Assembly: GCA_004001285.1 (NCBI GenBank)
Contig: AP018697.1
Coordinates: forward strand, 3,100,001 to 3,164,000
From: Arthrobacter sp. MN05-02
Lineage (GTDB): Bacteria > Actinomycetota > Actinomycetes > Actinomycetales > Micrococcaceae
Length of the DNA stretch: 64,000 nt
Direction of reading: 5' to 3'
Position 1 is the stretch's first letter. Each line of letters opens with the position of its first letter. Both the position numbers and the translations under genes were made by a program. This document shows positions 18,746-26,079 of the stretch, piece after piece. Below the pieces are notes generated by a model that saw only the letters and a program-made list of their open reading frames with translations, had not been told where the DNA came from and did not search any database.

Positions 18746-19486
18746 CTAGCGAACCACTCGGGGCCTGCCGAACTGCGTCTGCACCCCCGGGGAGAACAGC
18801 ACCGACTCCGGTGGCCCTTGGACCAGGAGCCCCGCCGCACCGAGCAGCCCGTCGTCGAACTCCGTCAGCGTGGCCGGGTGGAGCGGCCAGGGGGAATGGG
18901 TGTTGGGGATGGAGAGCGTCCGGCCTGCCAGGGTGCTGTGCAGGCCGAAGCGGGCGGTGAGTTCGAGGGACAGGACGTCATCCGCTGTGCGCTCCAGCTC
19001 GGGGCGGGCGACGAAGCGGGAGGTCGCCTGCCGGCGGTACCGGACGACTTCGTACCCGTACTCCCGCTGCTCACCCCAACCCCGCAGGAGCGGTGAGCAT
19101 CTCGACCACACATAGGGGATGCCGCCTGCGCGCGCCGCGAGCACCACGGCGAGGCGGGAAGCGTCGAGGGTCACGAAGACCACGCCGCGCGTCCCGTCCG
19201 GGCCCCGCGAGTAGAGCCGCACGTTGATCTCGGTGAAGGACCCGAGATAGGGCACGGGCAGGCCCCGGCCGAGCCCCGCTCCGACCATGCGGAAGCCGAT
19301 CAGCCCGACCCACGACGAACCGTCCACCACGTCCGGGGTGACGCCCGGCGGCATGAAGCGCTGCACGGCATCAGGGTCGATCCGCCAGTGCAGGAACACG
19401 GCATCCGCCCAGAACTGGTCCATGATGACGGGCACCGGCAGGTCGGGGGCGAGCTGCCAGCCGGGGTCCCGGCCGTCCGTGGTCAT
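18746..19486 (-). CDS. DUF2071-family (YqjF-like) protein
   Basis: A 246-residue soluble protein matching DUF2071: VIMDQFWADAVFLHWRIDPD, RFMPPGVTPDVVDGSSWVGL, GLPVPYLGSFTEINVRLYS and GVVFVTLDASRLAVVLAAR. The family has an acetoacetate-decarboxylase-like fold, but its function is unknown. The ATG at 19486 overlaps the stop of the upstream GH26-like gene (ATGA), so the two are translationally coupled. Confidence 0.8.
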   Translation of the reverse strand: MTTDGRDPGWQLAPDLPVPVIMDQFWADAVFLHWRIDPDAVQRFMPPGVTPDVVDGSSWVGLIGFRMVGAGLGRGLPVPYLGSFTEINVRLYSRGPDGTRGVVFVTLDASRLAVVLAARAGGIPYVWSRCSPLLRGWGEQREYGYEVVRYRRQATSRFVARPELERTADDVLSLELTARFGLHSTLAGRTLSIPNTHSPWPLHPATLTEFDDGLLGAAGLLVQGPPESVLFSPGVQTQFGRPRVVR

Positions 19487-20646
19487 GCCAGGGGCTCCCC
19501 GCATGCTTCGGGTTCCGCCGCGAAGCGGTACCACTCGGGCAGCACGGCCGTGAAGGCGGCCCGGATCGCTGGGTCCTCCACCACGGTCCAGTCCACCGCG
19601 GCGCCGACCTCGGGTTCCATCTTGTTCCACTCGAACCAGTTCACCATGCGCAGCTGCGGGAAGCGCTCGTGCACGGCCGGGTCGAAGACCTGCTCCCACC
19701 AGGCACGTTTGATGTTCAGGGTCCGCAGCTCTCCGATGTCATCGGTGACCAGGGATGCTGTCTCCGGGATGGCGACGGGCTTGCCATGGCCCACCCCGTA
19801 CTCGGCGTAGAAGTCCGGCAGCATCGAATCGTCGCCGTTCTTCCCGTTGTACCGTCCGGTGAGCTGGTCGGTGAACTTGTCCTCTTCCGGCATCTCGCTC
19901 TCGCCCCACGGATAGGTGCTACCCCAGTGATACAGGGACATCCCGACCCAGTCCACGGCGTCGTCACCCGGGTAGTACGGCGCGTAGGGGTCGTCGAGTG
20001 CCGTCAGACCGCCGTCACCGGTGGTGTCGAGCTCCGCGAACCCCTCCGCGCCGGGCAGGGACTCATGAGTGCCGCCCGCGAAGGGGTAACCCCCGCCGTA
20101 GTTCGGTGCCCACATCATGGCTGAGCCCGGTGCGTCGCGGTGCACGGCGTCGGCGACCCGCCGGAACGCGGCGATGTACTCGCCGGGCTGCTGCCCCAAG
20201 GGGTACCAGGAGCCGTTCATCTCGTGGGCGAAGCGCACGATGACCGGGACCCCGTTGACGTTGAAGTCCGCGAGCATACCGGCGAGCTCGTCCGCGTGGT
20301 CGTCGGTGACCGCGGCAAGTCCTTCCATCGGTTCGAGCGTCAGCAGCAGCATGCCACCTTCCTGCCGCAGTTGCTCGGCCGCCGAAGCGATCAGGTCGGG
20401 ATCCTCTTCCCTGAAGGGGAAATCCGCGAACGTAACAGCGACCGCGGGTCGCTCCCCGAGCTTCTCCGAGTACTCGGCGAGCGTCTCCCTGCCCCATTCG
20501 AGGTTCACACCCATCAGCGTCCCGTCCTCCGGCGCGAGATTCCGCCCGTCGACGGGATCACAGCGGACAGCCTTGGGATTGATGTTGCATGCGCACAGGA
20601 CAAGGAGAAGGAGCACGGTGAGCATCCGCGCAAGGTGTGAGACCAC
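19483..20646 (-). CDS. GH26-like glycoside hydrolase lipoprotein
   Basis: A 387-residue exported protein. A short signal ends at a lipobox-like LCAC with Cys20, so it is probably lipid-anchored. The GH26 (clan A) core is clear: VIVRFAHEMNGSWYPLG carries the acid/base E142, AMMWAPNYGGG follows, and KPVAIPETASL carries the nucleophile E295. GH26 enzymes cut beta-mannans or mixed-linkage glycans. The start is a GTG with TAGATT exactly 6 bases upstream and no ribosome site. It is followed by a coupled DUF2071 gene. A second, riboswitch-controlled GH26-like protein lies at 29281-30540. Confidence 0.8.
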   Translation of the reverse strand: MVSHLARMLTVLLLLVLCACNINPKAVRCDPVDGRNLAPEDGTLMGVNLEWGRETLAEYSEKLGERPAVAVTFADFPFREEDPDLIASAAEQLRQEGGMLLLTLEPMEGLAAVTDDHADELAGMLADFNVNGVPVIVRFAHEMNGSWYPLGQQPGEYIAAFRRVADAVHRDAPGSAMMWAPNYGGGYPFAGGTHESLPGAEGFAELDTTGDGGLTALDDPYAPYYPGDDAVDWVGMSLYHWGSTYPWGESEMPEEDKFTDQLTGRYNGKNGDDSMLPDFYAEYGVGHGKPVAIPETASLVTDDIGELRTLNIKRAWWEQVFDPAVHERFPQLRMVNWFEWNKMEPEVGAAVDWTVVEDPAIRAAFTAVLPEWYRFAAEPEACGEPLA

Positions 20647-20652
20647 GGAGCT

Positions 20653-20658
20653 AATCTA
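20653..20658 (-). promoter_or_regulatory. -10 hexamer TAGATT of a likely leaderless GH26 transcript
   Basis: TAGATT, then AGCTCC, then GTG at 20646. Confidence 0.5.
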
Positions 20659-20663
20659 CAACC

Positions 20664-20689
20664 GGATCGGTGCCCCGGCGCACCGATCC
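20664..20689 (-). terminator. Hairpin downstream of the spore-photoproduct-lyase homologue
   Basis: 10-bp arms GGATCGGTGC and GCACCGATCC with a 6-base loop, 12 bp past the stop codon at 20701. There is no T-run. Confidence 0.55.
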
Positions 20690-20700
20690 CACCGCCGGCG

Positions 20701-21768
20701 CTAGAACGCGTAGCGGATCCGGCAGTAGGGCAGCTCGGCAGCGGCCAGGCGCAGGAGCTCGTCGAGATAGCCCCGCTTCTCGTAGGCGATGTACCGCACG
20801 TTGGGAAAACCGTTCTGGGACCGCTTGGTCTCCTGCAGGTCCGGGCGCCACAGGATCTCCTCGGCCTGCGGGTGCCAGCCGAGGTTGACCTCGTGCAACT
20901 GCTGGTTGTGCGTGAGGAAGATGACCTCGGCGGCGAGCTGCTGCTTCGCCGCGGGCGAGAGCGACGCATCGAGCCGGCGGAAGAGCTCCCGCCAGTCCTC
21001 CTGCCACCCGGGCGTGATGATGACCGGCGAGAAGTTGACGTGCACCTCGTAGCCGGCCTCCACGAAGTCGTTGATGGCGGCGATCCGCTCCGCCACCGGC
21101 GTCGTGCGGACGTCCACCGTGCGCGCGAGTTTCTCGGGCATGAGCGAGAAGCGGATCCGGGTGCGCCCCTGCGGGTCCCAGGACAGCAGGTCCCGGTTCA
21201 CGTACTTGGTGGCGAAGGACAGCTTCGCCGTGGGCAGCTCGCGGTACAGGTGCACGAGGTCGCGCACGTTGTCGCTGACCAGCGCATCGACGGAGCAGTC
21301 GCTGTTCTCGCCGATGTCATAGACCCAGGCGTGGTCGTCGCACTGGTTCGGCTCCAGCTTGAGGCCCTGCCTCGCGACGTGCCGTTCGAGGTAGCCCCCG
21401 ATCTGGTCAATGTTGGCGAAGACGGTGATCGGGTTGCTGTAGCCCTTGTGGCGCGGCACGTAGCAGTACGCGCAGGCCATGGCGCAGCCGTTCGCGGTGG
21501 AGGGGGCGATGAAATCGGCGGACCTGCCGTTGGGCTTGGCGGTCAGGGTCTTCTTGACACCGATGATGAGCGCCTCCGTCTTGATACGGACCCAGCGACG
21601 CACGTTCGCCTCGTCTCCGCTCAGTTCGGGGATGCGCCAGTGGCTCGCCACCTCGACGACGTCCGCCTCCGGCCAGCGTGCCAGGATCTCCTGACCCCGG
21701 GGCAGCGCCGCAGCGGCCGGCTCGACGTAGATCCTGCTGATCTGGAGCAGCTTGTTGGCCTGCAGCAT
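20701..21768 (-). CDS. Spore photoproduct lyase family radical SAM protein
   Basis: A 355-residue radical SAM enzyme. The cluster motif is CAMACAYCYV with C95, C99 and C102 (CX3CX2C) and the tyrosine next to the last cysteine, as in SplB. The N-terminal LQISRIYVEP and the C-terminal FPNVRYIAYEKRGYLDELL are also typical. True SPL repairs UV-made spore thymine dimers with an H-atom-donor cysteine near residue 140. Here C143 and C158 (GENSDCSVD) are candidates. GAAGGG lies 4 bases before the ATG. Non-spore-forming actinobacteria carry these homologues, and their substrate is not established. Confidence 0.85.
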   Translation of the reverse strand: MLQANKLLQISRIYVEPAAAALPRGQEILARWPEADVVEVASHWRIPELSGDEANVRRWVRIKTEALIIGVKKTLTAKPNGRSADFIAPSTANGCAMACAYCYVPRHKGYSNPITVFANIDQIGGYLERHVARQGLKLEPNQCDDHAWVYDIGENSDCSVDALVSDNVRDLVHLYRELPTAKLSFATKYVNRDLLSWDPQGRTRIRFSLMPEKLARTVDVRTTPVAERIAAINDFVEAGYEVHVNFSPVIITPGWQEDWRELFRRLDASLSPAAKQQLAAEVIFLTHNQQLHEVNLGWHPQAEEILWRPDLQETKRSQNGFPNVRYIAYEKRGYLDELLRLAAAELPYCRIRYAF

Positions 21769-22033
21769 GCAACCCTTCGTGTCGGTGGTGTGCGGCCATG
21801 ATATCGGCCGCCACCGACACTTCCGGGCCCGCCCGGCCCCCCCCTGCAGTGGCAGGAACGGCCTCGAGGAGCTCGTGCTGCGTGGGCACGAGTTCCTGGT
21901 GGCCGGGGACTTCGCCTAGCCGGACGTGGTGTCTCCGCCGAGCGCTGCCACGACCGGCCTGGCAGCGTCGACGATCAGTAGTACCCTAACCATCAGTGCA
22001 CACTTATTCGTCGCGGACCCATCCGGAGGACCC

Positions 22034-22549
22034 TTGGCCACCACCGACAACGACCTCCTGCTCGAGCGACAGTTGTGCTTCGCGCTGTCCGTAGCATCCC
22101 GGAGCGTGGTCGGCGCCTATCGTCCGGTCCTGGAGAAGCTCAACCTCACGCACCCGCAGTACCTCGTGATGCTCGCGCTGTGGGAGGAGAGCCCGCGCAC
22201 CGTCCGCAGCATCGGGCAGGCGCTCGCCATGGAGTCCGCCACCCTCTCGCCGATGCTCAAGCGACTGGAGGCCCTCGGCCTGCTCACCCGGACCCGCGTC
22301 CCGGGCAACGAGCGGGCGCTCGCGGTCGAGCTCACCACAGCAGGCCGGGACCTCCGCACCGACGCCCTCGACGTACCGGCAACCATGATGGAGCGGCTCG
22401 GCCTGACGCGGGAGCAGGTGGACGCCCTCAACGACGCCATGCACGGGATCATCCGGGCCACCGGCACCCGGCTCCCCGCTTCGACCGGCGCGGAGCACGC
22501 CGCTTCCGCCGCCCCCGTGAACCGACACCCCGAAGGGAACCTCCGATGA
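22034..22549 (+). CDS. ohrR: OhrR-type MarR-family peroxide-sensing repressor
   Basis: A 171-residue winged-helix repressor. The N-terminal LLLERQLCFALSVASRSV contains the peroxidatic cysteine of OhrR (QLCF). The rest tracks OhrR: LNLTHPQYLVMLALWEE, then the recognition region ATLSPMLKRLEALGLLTR. The TTG at 22034 is chosen because GGAGG lies 4 to 5 bases upstream and OhrR homology starts there. A single organic-peroxide-reactive cysteine would release DNA on oxidation. The usual partner, the peroxide reductase Ohr, is not adjacent; instead a coupled 72-residue ORF follows. Confidence 0.85.
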   Translation: MATTDNDLLLERQLCFALSVASRSVVGAYRPVLEKLNLTHPQYLVMLALWEESPRTVRSIGQALAMESATLSPMLKRLEALGLLTRTRVPGNERALAVELTTAGRDLRTDALDVPATMMERLGLTREQVDALNDAMHGIIRATGTRLPASTGAEHAASAAPVNRHPEGNLR

Positions 22550-22764
22550 CCGACAAGCAACCGCTGTCCGCCCGCTTCATGACCGCCACGGGCAAGCTGC
22601 GGATGTTCTTCGGCCCCGCCCAGCGCGGCACCACCGCGGGACCGGTCGTCTACCGCGACGACGAGGCACACCGGCTGCGCCAGGCGGAACTGCAGCAGTG
22701 GACCGTGGTGCGCAATCCTGACGGCTCCACCTACCTCACCACCCGTCGGGAGGAGGAGGCATGA
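22546..22764 (+). CDS. Small hypothetical protein coupled to OhrR
   Basis: A 72-residue basic, soluble protein beginning MTDKQPLSARFMTATGKLRM, with VVYRDDEAHRLRQAEL and LTTRREEEA at the end. The ATG overlaps the OhrR stop (ATGA), so translation is coupled and the two share a transcript. GAAGGGAA lies upstream inside the ohrR 3' end. No family is recognised. It may modulate the regulator or be part of an oxidant response. Confidence 0.65.
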   Translation: MTDKQPLSARFMTATGKLRMFFGPAQRGTTAGPVVYRDDEAHRLRQAELQQWTVVRNPDGSTYLTTRREEEA

Positions 22765-22832
22765 CACTGCCGGCCCGGTCCTGGGACGGCAGGGGCGCCG
22801 GCCCCGTCGGCACCGGTGTGCGGACCTTGATG

Positions 22833-22846
22833 TTACCGACCGGTAA
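22833..22846 (+). promoter_or_regulatory. Palindromic operator TTACCGACCGGTAA in a probable promoter
   Basis: Perfect 6-bp arms TTACCG and CGGTAA around AC. It begins right after a TTGATG -35 candidate (22827-22832), and a TGTAAT -10 candidate lies at 22852-22857. The shape is typical of TetR-family operators. It lies 128 bp upstream of the 118-residue ORF. No TetR gene is nearby. Confidence 0.5.
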
Positions 22847-22973
22847 TGTTGTGTAATTCCTGAGCCGGAATTCGTAGGGAACCTGCTCCATGGGTGGCAG
22901 ACTGTCGTAGTCAATCTTTTTCTGCCCAGGGGGATTCAAGGGCGCCGTCTTGACTTAGAAGAGGTCTCGATCC

Positions 22974-23330
22974 ATGAGCGCACAGCGCCCGTCCGCCAGC
23001 ACGACTGCCCACGCCTCCGGGCTGCCCCGAACCGCCCTCCGCATGGTGTCCGGCGGCCGCGGGCCCGCGACCGGCACAACGGCCGACCATCTCGCCGCCC
23101 AGACGCACGAAGTGCTGGAGACCCTCGAGGGGACCGTGGCACGCCTGGCCCTCGCGCACCGCTCGTCTGCACCCGGCAGGAAGGGGCAGGCCATGGATGA
23201 GGAAGCCTTCGCGTGGGTCCTGCAGTCCCTCGAGGACATCTCGGCGACCCTCCGCGGCCTGACCCTCGGACGCACGGAGGACGACGCCCCCGTGGAAGCC
23301 GGACTGCACGCGAAGTGCGGATCGGCCTGA
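22974..23330 (+). CDS. Hypothetical protein
   Basis: A 118-residue soluble protein, MSAQRPSASTTAHASG at the N-terminus and a helical middle (ADHLAAQTHEVLETLEGTVA). It ends HAKCGSA. GAAGAGG lies 8 bases before the ATG. A strong intrinsic terminator starts 9 bp after the stop and a promoter with a palindromic operator lies upstream, so it is a complete single-gene unit. No known domain is recognised. Confidence 0.6.
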   Translation: MSAQRPSASTTAHASGLPRTALRMVSGGRGPATGTTADHLAAQTHEVLETLEGTVARLALAHRSSAPGRKGQAMDEEAFAWVLQSLEDISATLRGLTLGRTEDDAPVEAGLHAKCGSA

Positions 23331-23338
23331 GATGCAGG

Positions 23339-23369
23339 AAAGGCGGGGCCCGATGGGCCCCGCCTTTTT
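23339..23369 (+). terminator. Intrinsic terminator
   Basis: Stem AAAGGCGGGGCCC (23339-23351), loop GAT, then GGGCCCCGCCTTT (23355-23367) continuing into five Ts. A textbook Rho-independent site; its A-rich 5' arm also lets it work for the convergent gene. Confidence 0.9.
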
Positions 23370-23391
23370 GCGTCGACTCCGGCTGGAGTCC

Positions 23392-24036
23392 CTAGATGGA
23401 CTGGCGGGAACGCAGCCCGGCCCGGCCCATCGCGTCGGCATAGGCCGACTGGATGTCCTTCAGCCACAGCTCCTGGTTCGCGGGCGTGCCCTTGAACGCC
23501 CGCTCACCCGGGGAGCGTACCTCGTAGATCTTGAACCCGCGCTTCATGATGGCGCGGTTCTCGAGCTTCATCAGGCGCCGTGCGGCCTTGTGCGCGTCCG
23601 CCCCGTGGGCAACGAGCGCCGAGGCCCGCGGAACCTGCTGGAGGAACGTCAGGAGCGGCTTCACCCCGTCGGAGATCTGGTCCATGGTGAGCGCACGCTC
23701 CTTGCCCTCGGGCAGATACCAGGGGTAGGCGTTCCAGGGCATGACCGCTTCAGGCGGCAGGCCGACCGCCTCGTAGATCCCGGCCATGCGGATGGAACTC
23801 GGATCGTCGTTCTCGAAGGAGACGAAACCCGACGGCAACGAGGAGCCCGGACTCGAGAAGAGACTGACGATCTTGCAGCCGTCGACGTCGTGGACGGGAT
23901 CGATATACGGCACGGCCGATCCCGGTTTCGACTCGGCCAGCGTGTCGCACAGGCGGTTCACGTCCTCGATCTGGGGATCGTAGCGTTGTTCCCACTGCTG
24001 GGCCCGATACGTGGGGTCTGCCATGCGCTGTACCAA
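23392..24036 (-). CDS. Uracil-DNA glycosylase-family protein
   Basis: A 214-residue protein of the UDG superfamily. It shows VPYIDPVHDVDGCKIVSLFS, the loop SSPGSSLPSGFVSFENDDPS, VMPWNAYPWYLPEG and VAHGADAHKAARRL. These match actinobacterial UDG-like proteins that excise uracil from DNA. The TTG at 24036 is chosen because AGGAGG lies 5 bases upstream; the internal ATG at 24024 is 18 bases from that site. It is monocistronic. The catalytic residue set is not fully clear, so activity is uncertain. Confidence 0.7.
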   Translation of the reverse strand: MVQRMADPTYRAQQWEQRYDPQIEDVNRLCDTLAESKPGSAVPYIDPVHDVDGCKIVSLFSSPGSSLPSGFVSFENDDPSSIRMAGIYEAVGLPPEAVMPWNAYPWYLPEGKERALTMDQISDGVKPLLTFLQQVPRASALVAHGADAHKAARRLMKLENRAIMKRGFKIYEVRSPGERAFKGTPANQELWLKDIQSAYADAMGRAGLRSRQSI

Positions 24037-24131
24037 TTCCGCCTCCTCGCGAACGGCGCCAGAGGTGGCGCTAACGTGTCCGCAGGATTCCAGCCTACGC
24101 CAGTGCCCCGCCGACACTCCGGCCGCCGGGA

Positions 24132-25238
24132 TCAGGACAGGGTGCAGGCGTACGGATCCCAGTCCTCGGGCAGCGGCTCGGCAGCGGTCGCCGTGCTCGA
24201 GAGCGGGACGAACTCGCCGGTCGCGATGCTCTCCGAGATCGAGACCATGGCGTCGAGCACGTGGTAGGCCGTCTCGCCCTGGGCGCGGTGCGGCCGGCCC
24301 TCGCGGAGGGCGCGAGCCATCTCCAGCACGCCGCTGCCGCGGGTGGAGATCGCACCGACCGCCGGGATGGTCTCCGGCTCGTCGGCTCCGGGCCGGGTCA
24401 GCATCAGGTCGCCCGTGAAGAAGTTCGGGTCGGGGAACGCGAGCGTGCCTTCGGTCCCCGTGACCTCGACGAAGCCAGCGCGCTTGAGGGGCGAGTCGAA
24501 GCTGAAGATGCTCTGCGAGGACTCCCCGTTCGCGAACTGGGCGATCGCGCTGACATGCGACGGGACCGTGACGTCGAAGACCTCGCCGGCCTTCGGACCC
24601 GATCCGATCGTCCGGGTGGCCCGGGACCTCGAGCCGAGGCCCGCCACCCTGGTGATGGCGCCGAAGGTCTGGACGAGTGTGGTCAGGTAGTAGGGCCCCA
24701 TGTCGAACAGCGGCCCTGCCCCCTCCTGGAAGAGGAAGGCCGGGTTCGGGTGCCAGGACTCGGGGCCGGGCGACTGCATGAGGGTCAGCGCCGTCAGGGG
24801 GACGCCGATGTCGCCGCGCGCCACCATGCGCAGCGCAGTCTGGAGCCCCGCGCCGAGGAACGTGTCGGGAGCGCAACCGAGACGGAGGCCGGCGGCGTCC
24901 GCCGCCTCGAGCAGGCCGAGGCCGCTCTCGCGGTCCAGCGAGAAGGGCTTCTCGCTCCACACATGCTTGCCGGCCTGCACCGCCGCGGTGGCCACTTCGA
25001 CGTGCGCCGCGGGGATCGTCAGGTTCACGACGATCTCGACGTCGGGATGGGACAGCGCGTCCTGCACTCCACCGGATGACGCGACTCCGAACTCCGCGGC
25101 CCGGGTGGCCGCGACCTCCTCGACCATGTCGGCGACGATGTGCACCGTCACATCGGGGAAGCTCGTGAGATTGGTCAGGTACTCCTTGCTGATGACGCCT
25201 GCGCCGATGACGGCCACTCCGACGGGGCCGGTCCTCAT
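24132..25238 (-). CDS. Gfo/Idh/MocA-family oxidoreductase
   Basis: A 368-residue NAD(P)-dependent sugar-type dehydrogenase. The Rossmann N-terminus reads VAVIGAGVISKEYLTNLTSF and the catalytic lysine motif is VWSEKPFSLD. It likely oxidises a cyclic polyol or sugar derivative. The ATG at 25238 overlaps the stop of the upstream isomerase gene by 4 bp, so translation is coupled. The pair is divergent from a LacI regulator and carries palindromic operators upstream, suggesting induction by its sugar. The substrate is not known; inositol-like or keto-sugar paths are possible. Confidence 0.85.
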   Translation of the reverse strand: MRTGPVGVAVIGAGVISKEYLTNLTSFPDVTVHIVADMVEEVAATRAAEFGVASSGGVQDALSHPDVEIVVNLTIPAAHVEVATAAVQAGKHVWSEKPFSLDRESGLGLLEAADAAGLRLGCAPDTFLGAGLQTALRMVARGDIGVPLTALTLMQSPGPESWHPNPAFLFQEGAGPLFDMGPYYLTTLVQTFGAITRVAGLGSRSRATRTIGSGPKAGEVFDVTVPSHVSAIAQFANGESSQSIFSFDSPLKRAGFVEVTGTEGTLAFPDPNFFTGDLMLTRPGADEPETIPAVGAISTRGSGVLEMARALREGRPHRAQGETAYHVLDAMVSISESIATGEFVPLSSTATAAEPLPEDWDPYACTLS

Positions 25239-25968
25239 TTCTTCCCCTCGCTCAGGTAGACCAGGCTGTCGGCGACGGCGGTGAAGATGTCGCCGTCGAA
25301 GTCGTCGAGTTCCACGACGGCCGCCTCGAGGTCGGGGACGGCGTCGAGCACGTCCCAGACGCGCATGCTGCCCGAGCCGACGGCGACCTGCTCCTTGTCG
25401 TCCTTGGTGAGCGGGCCGTCCTTGATGTGGACGAAGCGCACGCGGCTGCCGAGGCGCCGGAGCAGCTCGACGGGGTCCTCGCCCCCACCGCGGCCCAGTA
25501 GGTGTCCACCTCGAGGACCACCTCGGGATCGAGGTGGCCGGCGAGGACCTCCAGCCCGGAGACGCCGTCGATGCGCTCCTCGAGCTCGAACTCGTGGTTG
25601 TGGTAGCCCACCGTGATGCCGTACTCCGCGCCCTTCTTCGCCGCGGCGTTGAGCGCCTCGGCGGTGGTCTGGATGTCGGCGGCCGTGGTCCAGTGGAAAC
25701 GCTCGACGTGCGGGTCGATCACCGTGCCGATGCCGAGCCTGCGTGCGGCGTCGAAGATCTCGTCCTGGTCGGCACGGAGCAGGGGTGCATGGCCGGACGG
25801 CGCGGTGAGTCCGTTGGCGGCCAGCGCCTCGGCCAGCTCCTCCGCGGTGGCGACGAAGTTGTACGGCTCGACGGCGGTGTAGCCCAGCTCGGCGACGCGC
25901 CGAATGGTGCCCGGGAGATCCTCTCCCATCGCGGCCCGCAGGGTGTAGAGCTGGAGTGAATACGTCAC
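25235..25968 (-). pseudogene. Sugar phosphate isomerase/epimerase (AP-endonuclease-2 fold), frameshifted
   Basis: The 5' part reads MTYSLQLYTLRAAMGED and continues to EVDTYWAAVG. There the frame breaks at a five-C run (plus-strand 25482-25486). One more C would restore GGEDPVELLRRLG and join the second part, RVRFVHIKDGP, to the C-terminus DSLVYLSEGKK. The restored gene is exactly 245 codons. The TIM-barrel enzyme likely interconverts sugars or keto-inositols with the coupled Gfo/Idh enzyme. A homopolymer indel is the classic sequencing error, so the gene may be intact in reality. If real, the pathway is broken. Confidence 0.8.
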
Positions 25969-25998
25969 GGAGATTCTCCTCGCTGAGAACTGGATGTA

Positions 25999-26012
25999 CT
26001 GAACCGGTTCAG
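25999..26012. promoter_or_regulatory. LacI-type operator CTGAACCGGTTCAG
   Basis: A perfect 14-bp palindrome with the central CG typical of LacI/GalR operators. It lies between the divergent isomerase and LacI genes, 31 bp from the isomerase start. Confidence 0.75.
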
Positions 26013-26014
26013 AT

Positions 26015-26031
26015 CCTAGGTCGAACCTAGG
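26015..26031. promoter_or_regulatory. Second palindrome CCTAGGTCGAACCTAGG
   Basis: 7-bp arms CCTAGGT and ACCTAGG around CGA, two bases from the LacI-type operator. It could be a second regulator site or part of the promoter. Confidence 0.45.
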
Positions 26032-26066
26032 GGATCACCCGGGGCGGGTCAAGCGATCGGTGGCGC

Positions 26067-26072
26067 TATCGT
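26067..26072 (+). promoter_or_regulatory. -10 hexamer TATCGT of a likely leaderless LacI transcript
   Basis: TATCGT, then seven bases, then ATG at 26080. No Shine-Dalgarno. Confidence 0.5.
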
Positions 26073-26079
26073 GTAGGCC

